From the NCBI GenBank assembly GCA_029204225.1, contig CM055102.1:61912168-61976167 (forward strand): a stretch of 64,000 nucleotides of DNA, given 5' to 3'. Every line of letters starts with the position of its first letter. The stretch's first letter is position 1. Of this stretch, positions 1 to 10,545 are shown piece after piece. This stretch comes from Diphasiastrum complanatum (taxonomy: Eukaryota; Streptophyta; Lycopodiopsida; Lycopodiales; Lycopodiaceae). Both the position numbers and the translations under genes were made by a program. The notes under the pieces are model-generated. The model was not told where the DNA came from and made no database searches. It worked only from the letters and a program-made list of their open reading frames with translations.

Positions 1-352
1 TCATAATGTTGAATCACAAAAAATGAATTCATGTTCCTGAGAGCACCAGAAATTGTAATCCTTTATGATACTAAATTCTAAAAAGTCAGCAAAAAAGCTC
101 TAACATGTGGACCATCCAATGGTGAGCTTAGTCCAATGCACCCCATCACAAAATTGCAAAGACCAAGAAAAACTTGAACTTTGATTTTTGACAGAAAGCT
201 TAAAAATGGAAGAAAATTAAAGGAGATAAGATGAATGTTGCTATAAAAGATGACTAAACTAACAAAGAATTAAAAGTTAGTGAAGTTTGAACAAAAATGA
301 AAATAGACAAAAATATCCTATAGAAAGAAAAAGCAGCGGACAGCGCACTCAC
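1..352 (-). other. Intron of the UBP1-like gene (incomplete, runs off the left edge)
   Basis: On the minus strand this follows a consensus donor (GTGAGT at 352-347) directly after the exon that ends at the start of RRM1. The stretch is AT-rich. I found no sequence encoding the next expected RRM1 residues, so the acceptor is probably outside the window. Confidence 0.7.
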
Positions 353-1066
353 ACACTGCGACATGAAGTTGCATCAAATCCTGGTGGTAGATTTCCACTT
401 GGAATTGGCTCAATCTGCAAAAATGTGTTGTAATAGGAGCAAAGAAAAAAATAAACAAAACAGCAAATAATACTAAAAATTTCCTCGGCTATACACAATC
501 AGAAAAAAGTCCACATTAAAATTACTGTTTATGAAGTGAAAAAATAATCCAAAAAGCTCTGCTCTAACCAGATGACCCAAAAAGTGAAAAAAGAAACATA
601 AACATGAAATTGGAGGCCATCATGTTCCAACTGTCAAATTGACACTTATCTATAATGCCATGGGTATATGACAATAAATGCATCAACAAGAGAAAGTCAC
701 AATCAGCATGACATGAACTGCGTGCACATTTTAGACATTCAACCCATAACACAAGGGGAGACAGAATGTACATAGAGTTCCAGTTCCAAAAAATCAAACT
801 GTTGTTTGAACAGATAAAATGCTTGCACATGCCTGTGACATAGCTGTAATCAAACTAGAGTTGAAAACAGGTTGGTGTAATAGGGCTTGCTGCATCATAG
901 CCTGCTGTTTCAACATCTGCTGCATTTCCAGTTGTTGCTGCTGCAGCTGCTGCAGTTGCTGTAATTGCAACTGCTGCTGCTGTTGCAACTGTTGCTGCTG
1001 TTGCTGTTGCAGCTGCTGCTGCTGCTGCTGCTGCTGAGATTGCTGCTGAGACGTGATGGTAAACAT
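353..1066 (-). CDS. UBP1: UBP1-like oligouridylate-binding protein, N-terminal part (two coding exons, partial)
   Basis: UBP1 proteins are plant TIA-1-type RNA-binding proteins with three RRMs. They bind U-rich pre-mRNA and mRNA 3' regions and enter stress granules. The first coding exon (833 up to at least 1045, possibly 1122) reads a long Gln run, then [17 protein letters not shown], then a segment ending AMSQ. The next exon (353-414) reads [20 protein letters not shown] plus a split V. Plant UBP1 has the same layout: a Q-rich leader, then [14 protein letters not shown], then TCRSV leading into RRM1. Joining 833 to 414 keeps phase (MSQ|IEP). Two starts fit: ATG at 1066 (MFTITSQQQ, gives a long polyQ) or ATG at 925 (MQQMLKQQ), which resembles the usual family start. 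All RRMs lie beyond the left edge. The family call rests on the linker motif. Confidence 0.83.
415..832 (-). other. Probable GC-AG intron in the UBP1-like gene
   Basis: To join the two recognisable coding blocks in frame, the exon must end at CAG (835-833), followed by GCATGT instead of GT. The acceptor is TTTTTGCAG, ending at 415. The join is phase 0 and restores the family order Q|IEP. I saw no GT donor nearby that preserves this junction. GC-AG introns are a known minor class with donor context AG|GCAAGT. Confidence 0.62.
926..1045 (-). repeat. CAG/CTG-rich polyglutamine-coding tract
   Basis: On the minus strand the codons are almost all CAG/CAA with a few Leu. There is a nearly pure (CTG)n core on the plus strand around 1014-1036. 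If translation starts at 1066 this encodes a long Gln run. If it starts at 925 this is 5' UTR. The opposite-strand Cys-rich reading is an artefact of the repeat. Confidence 0.85.
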
Positions 1067-1122
1067 TATGAAAAAAGGAAGCGACCTTTCAACCTTTACC
1101 TGATGAAGAGGTCACTATCAAC

Positions 1123-2872
1123 CTGCAAAATGACATTGCATTAGTCGGGGACTTAAACATCAACGAAACAAAAATTCTAGCCCAAATTTTCAGAAATAAT
1201 ATTTCTTTTACAAATTGGCTGAATAAGTTTTGCTTGAAAAAACCTTAAGGCAGACATCTGCACCTAGTAAAAGCTTTGCATGGCCTTTTACCATTGTTTC
1301 TTGCAAAGTGTCAAAATCCCAAAGAAACTGCTTCCTAAGGAAATTATGTGACGATCCAAAGGAGAAGGGTATGATGGCCCTGTTCAATTAAATGAACAAC
1401 TACTCTGCCAGCTTTTTTTCTGAATAAGAATTGGTTAATGTAAGAGGGCCACATCATGAGTAAAGAAATGCATGTTTTGAGTTTCCCAATTCATAAAGAG
1501 ATTCCAGAGGCAAATTACAGTTCTCTGAAAGCAGCCAAAATAGTCAAAATGTATGGGCCATAACAAGGGGTGCAGCACTGCCATCCTTTACGCTTTACAG
1601 ACGATTTTCCAGCAACTTTTCCACTGGGTCCACCAGCCATTCATTTATGAATTGGCTTCACAGGCTCCCATGAATTTACAGCTGCTTTACCAGGAGGACA
1701 GGTCACTAGAAAATCCATTCCTCCAAAGCTTATACTAGCTAATAGCACTACTAAATTGCAACTTCATATAGTATGGCACTACAAATCCGTAATAGATGAC
1801 AGCAATAACTCTCAAATGTAGGCTTGATATGCAGTAGAGTCAAGAGACGACCTACAAAACAGCACTCGGATGAGAGAGAGCCTACAAAACCTAACTAAAA
1901 ACCTAACATAAGAGAATAAGCAATACAACAGACCTCTCAGATGGGTAACATTTAAATACAACAGAAATCAGCGACGCAATCTACACCCTGGCCTTCTTCC
2001 CCAACAATAGCATAGGCAGTAAACTCAAGATATGATCTACAAAGGAGCACTCAAAACAGAGAGAACCGAAGAAACCTGACTGCAGGAGGCAAAACATAAC
2101 AAAATAAGGCATAAGAAAAACTTGTCGAATAAATAACATATAAATACAACAGAAAATCCGCATCATAAAGCAACCTACAATTATGGCAAGCGCACCATCC
2201 AGAAAATAAAAGAAAATTTGTTCGTTCAAACGGGGGGTAAAACATTACAGAAAAAGCAGCAAGAAAAATGTGTCGATGAAAAACATGTAAATAAATAGAA
2301 CACAAAATCATCATTATTAAAGGATCTGCATTTACAACAAAGATAGTGTCCAGAAAATGAATGAAAAATCAATTGCGCAAAGGAGGGGAACATTACACAA
2401 AAAATAGGAAAAACCTGTCTACATATAACAAGTGGATAGAAGAAAGGAAAATTAACATTATAAAACAATCAACAATTATGACAACCACTGCGTCCAGAAA
2501 CAAAAAAAACCAATGGTTCAAAGTGGGGTAAAACGCTATAGAAAGAGCAATAAGTAAAACGTGTAAACAGATAACATAAAAATAAAAAAGAAAATCAGCA
2601 CTATGAAGCAACCTACATTAATAACAAAAACTAAGTCCATAAAATGGAAGAAAAATGAAAAGTTCAAAGGGCGTAAATCATCTAAGAAGAAGCAAAAAAA
2701 AAAATAGAGCAAAAAATCAGCAAAATGAAACGATCTCAATAATGACAAAGAATGTCTGCAGAAAATGAACGAAAAATGAACAGTTGAAAGCAAAAAAGAA
2801 AAATTGGCTTGTCCCACTCGTATCGGGCCAAAGTAAGCAATGCAAACAACGCTTTACGATTGATGATCTTAC
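1123..2872 (-). other. Leader intron of the UBP1-like gene
   Basis: On the minus strand a consensus donor (ATACAG|GTAAGATC, exon end at 2873) pairs with an acceptor (TTTTGCAG ending at 1123). Nothing coding is recognisable between them. A short downstream donor (CATCAG|GTAAAG at 1100/1099) could create a 23-nt mini-exon, with an acceptor CTCAG at 1046. That would be a 54-nt intron, so retention as one exon 1122-833 is simpler. Confidence 0.6.
1930..2780. repeat. Degenerate minisatellite, about six units of roughly 120-190 bp
   Basis: A recurring block (plus strand) has a 'taaataCAACAGAAAATC'-like part, then 'gcaacctaca', then 'gtccagaaaatgaa', then 'ggggtaaaac'. The 'caacctac/gatctgc/caatcaac' anchor falls near 1976, 2168, 2322, 2467, 2606 and 2730. 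Minus-strand translations of successive units give related hydrophobic peptides (for example DGALAIIVGCF, DAVVVIIVDCF, DLVFVINVGCF). The frame changes between units and shows no coding logic. Confidence 0.75.
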
Positions 2873-3005
2873 CTGTATATCGGAAGCGAAAGCGGCTACT
2901 TCAGAAAATGATGGATCGATCGTCGTCGATCGATGCCACTTCTCCACAGCTGCAACCAAAACCTAGAAAAACAAGGAAAGGGGAAGAAAGGTGCAATATA
3001 GCATA
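2873..3005 (-). other. Putative 5' non-coding exon of the UBP1-like gene
   Basis: The minus-strand exon ends at 2873 in front of GTAAGATC. The upstream limit (transcription start) is not visible and 3005 is only an estimate. It contains no ATG in a frame that continues into the Gln-rich exon, so it is most simply 5' UTR. Confidence 0.45.
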
Positions 3006-5900
3006 ACGTTCTGAGAGACTCTCGACGGTCACCGCCTTCCCACAATAGGCGGTCTGACCAGTAAGTGACCTGTGTGATAGTTGAGAGCTGACGGGCTTCT
3101 TGCACGTCAAACCCCTTCATAAAAGCACTTCTCTTGGGGGCTAAGAAAGAGAGTTCGGCGTCGAAATTGAAAAGCAGCCGTCACTCATTCAATCCAATTT
3201 ATTTTCTTCTTATTTTAGCTCCATGTGAAGAAAGCTTGTGCCTTCATATGATAACAAGGAGGCTGAGTTGGGTATAGTTGTTTATTGGTGCCAATAAAGT
3301 GAAGCCCAAATTTTGATCATTGGATACCTGGTGGGGGTAATGGCAATTATGAGGCTCACTACTACAAATATCGACTATAATGCTTCTTGGTTTCCAAGGG
3401 AGGCTCGAACTAGGGTAAATATCGACTATAATGACAAAATTAGCAACCAAAGGATAGTTGCCATAGCTTACACCAATCAGAGACAGACATTTGGGCGAGT
3501 AGAAGCAATGAAGTATTAGCATTAGATTGGATAGCAACAAGGTCAAGCTCTTGGACTTTTTCATTTTTTGCAAAATACAAGCAATAAAGGCGTGTGCCGC
3601 ATGAGAAGGGGCAATAAGAGGAAGAGCATAGCCTAGAATCTGTAGGTCGGCATGCCAAGCATAGTTCTGAAAAAGCAAATCACCATACAACATATTAGCA
3701 AATTAGGTGAACAGAGCCGAATCTAGTTGGAAACCAGAGGGGAATCCTCTTCCAACTAAAAGTGGGTGTGTTTTTTAAACTAGCAAAACTAAACAACAAA
3801 ATCGCTAATAAACATTACAATAATAAGTTAGTTCATAATGTTCTCATACAATAATCATCCATACCATACATGTTATGCAACAAATTGAGGAGAATAAGCT
3901 CACATGCATCCATCCACAACAACAACCATGTAAGAACATAGGCATTCTTGTGGGAACTACAAGTGACTACACCTATTCTCAATTGTTATCCATTTCGCAT
4001 TTGATGTTAAGCCGCATGGTAAGGATTTTATGTAAAACTCAAAGTAAGAAGTATAATTAATTTCCCAGCCTTTTTCAATCTTCTCATGCCTTGGCCAGCC
4101 AACTTCACAAAATTTTAGACAACTTCAATTGGTATTCAAAGAAAGTAAAAAATCTACAAGAAATTTACGTTGTTACTAGAAAAAGACTATAGAGAACCAG
4201 CATTCCTTAACGCATGTCAAATGTCAATATTTACCTTCCGTCCATTGTTGTTTTCTTGTCCATGGATCAAAACTTGCATTTTTTAATGTCTCATATCAAG
4301 TAACGTGCCATTTTAAAAGTGTTTTAAAGTGGGCAAATCCAATAAAAAAGCCTTCCCTTTTAAGATTCACTTATTACTAAAGTTTTCATAGTTCTCATGC
4401 ACAGAAGATATCCCTCATCGACTACCACCAAAGTAACTTGTTTGCCTTCCCAAATTAGTTTATCATTTAGCAAACATGATGTGGTTTGAAAAACTGTATG
4501 TAAAAAACTATCATAAAAACAACAAGATACATCATTTGCCACACATCAAATGTTATATGACCATATTTGTTATTCATATGACCAACAAATTGATGAATGG
4601 TCCTTAGGGCATCAAATGTATAGTGCAGCACTAATAAGTCAATAGTAAGGTAAAAACTTCCGTAGAATGTCAAAATCCATGTGCATTAATTAACTTCTAC
4701 GAGCACTGCACAAGTTCACATTAGACAAGTCTCTTTTCTTCGCTTTTCCATAAACAATAGTCATTAACTGAACGTTTTTTCAGGTGATATAGGTGTTCGA
4801 GCTTTTTGATACGAACCTCACCCCATTGGACCACAATGTCATTGAATCAAACAACAGCATCCAAAGTAATGTCTTGTTCGTTAAAAAGGTAGAGAATAGT
4901 ATTTCTCACATATTGCAACGGGTTTATCCATGAAACATACAATAACTTTCTCGTGTTACAAAAAATTGATCTGTTGACCCTAGTAACCTTTATGAGCACC
5001 AAAGGAGTTCACTACAGGCAGGTCTTTTTTGTAACCATATTCCATCACTAGTTCAAAATTCATCGTAATCAAAACGCTAATCAAGCGAAATAGACGTTCG
5101 AGTTTTTTATAATAAGAAAATCCTTAATGCCCTTGATACTCAAAGCAGCATACAATGTAATGTCTTCTTAGCCACCAGAGACAGACCAGTTATTTTCCAA
5201 ATACAACAGCATGTTCATTCATATAAAGTAAAGTATCTCTTTGCAACTTGTGTCACGATAATACTAAGCACAAGGCCTGCAATCATTCCACAATTCTTTT
5301 TTTTTTAAAAGAAGTTCTTATTTTCATTTTTTTGCATAGCACTTAAAAAGTTGAATAACCAAAACAGCTTAACGTTGATTACAGAAATACTTGAGAGGTT
5401 GGTGATCTATATATGCTAAACTTACTACCATACAAGCAGTGTCGGGGGAAATGGAGATAAAGAGAATGATGAAAGGCTGGATAGAAAATGAACTATGTTC
5501 AAACTATCAGGCTCTGAAGAATGACTCCTTTCCCTTAGTGTATGAACTACGCTTATCAGATTCAAATCAATTGTATCGCGACAAAGGTTGCAAATGATTT
5601 CACTTGATCCTCACTCTACTGTGGAAGCATCGAGATGTTCGGACAAAATTATACGAGAGTTGAGATATGAAGGTGCTTGAAGCAGTAAATCAGAGAAGCA
5701 TAACATTCATACCGACACATTAACTGAACACAATAAGACGATTAGAAGGGGTTTAGAATGTAGCATGTACATAATCAGCTGAATGACGAGCACAATGTAA
5801 TTGTAGTAGTAACCACGTGCTCAAAGTTGTCTCTCTTACTCACTCTTTGTCTTGAACAATCTGAGGTGGGAGGAAGCCACTCTGGATCAATCTCTTATTG
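3006..5900. other. No recognisable gene; diffuse intergenic DNA
   Basis: The part nearest 3000-3200 is presumably the UBP1-like promoter. The rest is AT-rich and riddled with stops in all frames. Open stretches up to 149 codons (for example minus 3244-3693) show no domain I recognise. Two related passages near 4790-4890 and 5090-5170 (both with 'gttcgag-tttttt' then 'gcat-caa-gtaatgtctt') suggest an old duplicated repeat. Confidence 0.5.
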
Positions 5901-7262
5901 ATGAATAATGAAGATTGACGATTAGTTTAGAGATTGCTGCTTATGAGATATATATACAAGGTTTGCACTTGGATCAATCATTGTATGGCGGTGCACGGTA
6001 GATCATGACAAAGTTCAATGCACATTCTTGAAGAGCCTTGTTAGATTGAGAAGTGATTGACAATGTACTAGGTCTCCATGTTGAAGTACATGTCCGAACA
6101 CTAGGTGGTTGGATTTGTACAGGGTCGTCAAATGTCATAGTCATACATGGCCGATTGTAAAGGTTGCCTAGTGAAGATCCATGACTAGATCCTGTTGCAA
6201 ACAACCAAAAGGACACTTGTGGAGCAAAAACACCCAACCAATAGGAAATGGCTAGTCAATACCCTAACCACTTCACCCCCATGCCATAGTGAATGAATGC
6301 AAGAGAGGAAAGGAAACCTGGCTCAAGAATTTGAAATTCCAATAGGGAGATGGGCAAGTTTCCATGGTATATATTCTCTCCAAGAGGAGAGAATATTTCT
6401 CTTAGGATTCCCATCCAACCTATATTAAGCTATTGATCTCATATTCTTGCATTATAGCAATCATACACCACCATGCAAGTGCTCCTATGTCCAATTATAG
6501 GTCTAGGCCCCTCATATGATTATTAATTACTTGTAATAACCACGCCCAGAATGACGTAGCATAACTAATAACCACATAAAACTGGAGTGATCAGCTATCC
6601 GCGTAAGAAGTCGTAAGTGACTGATGATAGGTCGATAGACTTCGTCCGACAATTCAATGACTTGCCGATTGTTCAATGTGTTAGAGATGGTGAACTCATG
6701 CAACCCTTCTCTGGCATCCCCGAATGACTGACAAATCTACGGGCATCGACACCAAATTGTCGAACTTCTACACAAGTACCGAGAATGGGATGTTGAGCAA
6801 AACGAATTGTTGGGCAAGTTGAATTAGCGGGCTCTAGCTCGTCGGGCGTGAAGCTTCCAACTGTCACGCTCAACCGTAAAGGAAAATTGCAAGAGATATA
6901 TAGTTAACAGATTGTTTAGCATAATTCTCTCTTGTAACGATTAGTTAATATATCTTTTAATCCCATCTGGCGGGACATAAATCAGTAAAATGTATGTTAT
7001 AATAGAAGCAGAACACATATCTGCAAGAGTAGCGTCAGGCCGCTATGTCGCGATGCTCGGTCGACTCACTCCAAAAAGGAAAACAAAATACAAAAGATAT
7101 TTCTATTATTCGAACTGTTGTTTATGCGTTGCATCTGTTGTTGTGATTGATTTATGCATTATCTATGATTGGTAGCAGCATATCTAGGTCCAATAATCTA
7201 ATGTATTGTGTGACGCACTTCCGCACAGAATAGGCACACACCGCTAAGCACTTTCTTCATCA
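5901..7262 (+). other. Non-coding DNA ending in a copia LTR (start of LTR not defined)
   Basis: The right end is well marked. It ends ..CTTCATCA at 7262, directly followed by a plant copia primer-binding site at 7263. The LTR therefore occupies the last few hundred bases, but I cannot place its TG start without a second copy. A perfect hairpin sits at 6371-6396. The remaining sequence is stop-rich. Confidence 0.45.
6371..6396. repeat. Perfect 11-bp inverted repeat (hairpin)
   Basis: The arms ATATTCTCTCC and GGAGAGAATAT are exact reverse complements, separated by the 4-nt loop AAGA. No gene boundary is adjacent. It may be part of an LTR or simply chance sequence. Confidence 0.7.
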
Positions 7263-7985
7263 TGGTATCAGAGCAAATTCATTAGATATAACATGGCAAT
7301 TACAATTCAGACGAGGATTATAATCAATCTTGATGGCGCAAAATATCGTGTGTAGAAGTTCAAAATGTTTCTAAAAGCCAAGGGATATGTTCAGTGACCG
7401 ATCTCACATAGCAAAAGCCTCCAGAGGAAGACCCAAGAGAGCATAATGGATAAGGAAGGATGAACGCGCAATGGCATCGTATCCTCCATAAATGAAAAAA
7501 TACTCATGTTGATTGAAGATTTCCAAAGCAGTCATGAAGCATGGGATAAACTAAACCAGAAATATGAAGACAGCCGCATCGGCCATGCACCTCCACAATC
7601 AGCTACAAAGCTTGCAATGGGATGGCAATGAGCTGGATCAGCATGTAGAGAAGATCAAAACGATCTTCTGTCAGCTTTCTGCATCTGGATAGGAGCATCA
7701 AGTCCCATCACCCCAACAATTGATGTACTTCATGAAATATCTACCCTCATCCTACCAGCCACCGAGAATGCTCATCTTGAGCTTACTTGAGATGACATTC
7801 GAAAAAGCAGTCAATCTCGTTACAGACAAAAGATTGATGAGAGATGAAGGAGAACCAAAGGATGACCAGGAGAAGGCCCTCTTTACAAGGGAAAAGGAGA
7901 AAAACAAAAAACAAACCCAAGATCGACAAGACTCAAATGAAGTCTTTGACAAGGAGAAACAATACACAAATGGCCAATATTGATT
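7263..7985 (+). pseudogene. Ty1/copia PBS and broken gag
   Basis: The primer-binding site TGGTATCAGAGC (complement of initiator-Met tRNA) is at 7263-7274. Gag begins at ATG 7293 with an INLDGAKYRV..KFKMFLKAKG block, the classic copia Gag N-terminus. Two conserved Trp codons are now stops: TAG 7353-7355 and TGA 7395-7397. The UBN2-type body follows, frameshifted (MKYLPSSYQPPRML near 7729-7770), and ends with a Lys-rich tail. The sequence stops abruptly at about 7985, where minus-strand gypsy gag begins. A close relative lies at 31390-31790. Confidence 0.82.
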
Positions 7986-8848
7986 TCCATTCGTTTTTTC
8001 AATTGAGGACACACATTCACTGTGTTATTTCCCGTACAGATGAAACACCAAACATTTTTCCTAGTAGAAGAAGTCTTTGCAAACTTCTCAGATTCCTTGT
8101 TCGCTTGTCCATGGAAATCTTCCAATGCTTTGATCTTCTCATCAAATTGTGACTGCAACTTTTCCATCTGTATCTACTATTTCTTCTCGAGTTTTTCGAA
8201 CTCATTGAGCATCATCTCTGCAATAGCATTGACATTCGTTGATGCAATAGTGGTGGATGTCGTAGTGGTATGCCCTACTGTATAAGGCAACATACTGATA
8301 TTCAGCTCATCATTTGAATCTTCATCCTCCTCCCAAATTGCATCATCCATAGCGTTTTGCAAAATTGCGTACTCACTGTGGCGTTTCAGCTCACATATGA
8401 TCCTTTTAGATAGACCTGACAAAAACCACATAATCATGGCATTTTCATTAATCAACTCAAGTTTGCACTCATATCTGAGGCATTTTATCCGTTCAAAACT
8501 TTCCCATTTTAATTTTACCTTAAGTAGGAAAGGGTCTTCCATAAACTTCCAAGGTTTGAACCGTGTGATAAGGGTTTGTTTGACAGTCTCCCAATCTGTA
8601 TGCTCAGTTTCATCTTGAATATAGTACCAATCTTGTGTTGCGCTTGTTAAGGCCATTGGAAAAAGCTTAAGTTTATCCTGGGAAAAAACTTCGTCATAGA
8701 CTTCACAAGATTCAGGATAGATATGAATAAATCTAATTGGATCTGTTAATCCATTGTATTTGGGTAGATTCAAATGGGGTGCCCTCCTAACAATGATTGG
8801 ATTGACTTCCTGAGGAGCACCTCCAGGGGCACCTCCAGGAGCAGCCAT
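7986..8848 (-). pseudogene. Ty3/gypsy gag (Retrotrans_gag), 3'-truncated
   Basis: The minus-strand ORF 8848-8177 (223 aa) carries LNLPKYNGLTDPIRFIHIYP, TSATQDWYY and an FxxxIKCLRYECKLELINEN block. These match the capsid-like gag domain of plant gypsy elements. It continues in another frame to about 7990 with a coiled segment (KLQSQFDEKIKALEDF) and a degenerate zinc knuckle (CFICTGNNTVNVCP). The element is cut at 7985 by copia gag in the opposite orientation. Protease, RT and IN are absent. The start is ATG at 8848, preceded by a long non-coding leader back to the PBS. Confidence 0.82.
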
Positions 8849-10043
8849 CTTTACAGATTAAATCAAACAGACAATGAGATTGGATCTAGATTTTCAATCA
8901 GGAACTATCTCAAATCATACCTACTAGATCTCTTCCACTTGACGAAAATGAGATTCCTAAAACATGAAAAAAATTCCTAAGATCAACCGATCGATACTTC
9001 TCAAAAAATGAAAAATTCTCAAAATCAAAATCAGACTGAATCAAATTTGATCCAAAATTTGAAAAAGACTTGATCTGGAAAATTGAAACCTAAAAATAGA
9101 ACTAGCGAAGGTTTCCTAAGCGAAGTTTGACTCGACGAAGGTTCAACAATACTATTTTTTATAAAAACTCTCTAATCAGACATTTCTGACAAATTCTATG
9201 GAAATAACCTTTGTCAAACTCTCAGATTGAGAATCTAACACAGATAAAACTAGGATAGAACTGGCGAAGATCCTTGACACATAAAAACACAGTTTTTGTA
9301 GTTTGACGAGGGTAAAAATAGAGATTTCCTATGATCCAGATAGAATGAATGTTCGTCGAAATTAAAAATAATAAATTATTATAAATAGAATAATCTGGAA
9401 ACTCGGCGAAGGTTCTGGCGAAGAATTGAGAGTAATATCGGTATTTTTGAAAAAAAGAGACTTTTTTGACAAAAATATAACAATATGACAACTGATCCTC
9501 TAATTTCATCATCGACCTGGCAGTAGATAGATTTGAATCACACCTATGCACAGTGAATCGGACGAAGGTTCTTTTTCTGTATTTTTAGGATTTTGGTGAT
9601 TTATTGGTATTTTTTGGTGGTTTTTCTGATGTTTCTGGAAATCTGTTGAGAATGATTGTTTGCCATTCAAACTGAAGGTTTTGTGATCAAAACTGAAGGT
9701 GCCTACAACTCGACGAATGTTTTGTGAATGAGGGCAAAAAGTTATCAGCTCTGATGATGATTTTTGCCTCCTTTTGACCAAAATCTGGCAGATTTGACCA
9801 ATTTTTTGTTGTTTTTCTGATATCTCAGATCCAAATGAATCTTAAGATTGGTGATCTGAATAGCTTTTCCTGTTCCACAATCAGATTAGATTTCAAACAA
9901 GCAAATCCACCCAAATTAGACAAAATCACTCCCAAACTAACCCTAAATGCAGATTTAACACTATTCATGCCACGACAAGATGCCTTATGCAAGCTAACCA
10001 TCCAACAAACATGCTGCAAATCGAAAAATTGGCGTACCTCCAT
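8849..10043 (-). other. 5' leader of the gypsy element, with iterated CGAAGGTT motif
   Basis: This spans from the gypsy PBS to its gag ATG. It is non-coding. A short motif like (G/A)CGAAGGTT recurs on the plus strand near 9105, 9120, 9134, 9263, 9403, 9417, 9561 and 9711 (some copies are GCGAAGAT, GCGAAGTT or GACGAATG). Confidence 0.65.
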
Positions 10044-10173
10044 GGCAACGGCGCCAAAATTGTAGTGGGTTTCTTTCCTTGCCTATCCTCAACCCAAGAT
10101 CTAATCAATCTAGCATCAAGGAGACACCAATCATTAACACTAAGATCCACAATGAAGATAGCTTACTCTTTCT
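10044..10173 (-). mobile_element. Gypsy primer-binding site and LTR remnant
   Basis: On the minus strand TGGCGCCGTTGCC (10056-10044) matches the PBS typical of many plant gypsy elements. It is preceded by ATT and an LTR end ..CCACTACA at 10061. Only about 112 bp of LTR remains before recognisable copia RNase H sequence starts at 10174, so the LTR is truncated. Confidence 0.75.
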
Positions 10174-10545
10174 CTCAATCTCTATCAAAGTCTAAATCTG
10201 AAAATCCAAACAAGTTAGGTGATGATCCCTCATACAATATGCCAATATCTTGAGTTCCCATGAGGTATCTCAAAACTCTTTTTCCTAGCTTCCAATTTTC
10301 AGATTTAGACTTTAATAGAGATTAGACTAAGAAAACTTTGAAAAGTCAAACTCTAAGTCTAATATGAAAATTGGCCTCAATTGCCAAATAAACAAATATG
10401 TCCAAAATATCAAACTAGTTGACAATCTCTATCAAACTCTAAATCTGAAAATCCAAACAAGTTAGGTGATGATCCCTCATACAATATGCCAATATCTCGA
10501 GTTCCCATGATGTATCTCAAAACTCTTTTTCCTAGCTTCCAATGC
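10174..10545. repeat. Duplicated and partly inverted copia RNase H segment
   Basis: About 118 bp at 10174-10292 repeats almost exactly at 10429-10545. Both read, on the minus strand, WKLGKRVLRY then GILYEGSSPNLFGFSDL. Directly after the first copy, 10293-10320 holds a short inverted copy of its own end (TTTTCAGATTTAGACTTTAA). The 10321-10428 spacer has no recognisable content. Confidence 0.8.

Noticed and set aside
819-1037. Cys-rich ORF on the plus strand
   Set aside because: It is the reverse complement of the CAG-coded Gln tract of the UBP1-like exon.
1046-1122. 23-nt mini-exon (1122-1100) followed by a 54-nt intron
   Set aside because: The splice motifs exist, but the intron would be unusually short for a plant. 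A continuous exon 1122-833 needs fewer assumptions.
1930-2780. CRISPR-like array
   Set aside because: Units are long, diverged and contiguous without unique spacers, and the context is a plant intron.
1981-2817. Chain of minus-strand ORFs with hydrophobic, membrane-like peptides
   Set aside because: They come from successive units of a diverged minisatellite in an intron, lie in different frames, and lack any conserved start or domain.
3244-3693. 149-codon ORF on the minus strand
   Set aside because: No domain, no homologous motif and no gene context; nearby frames have many stops. Treated as chance.
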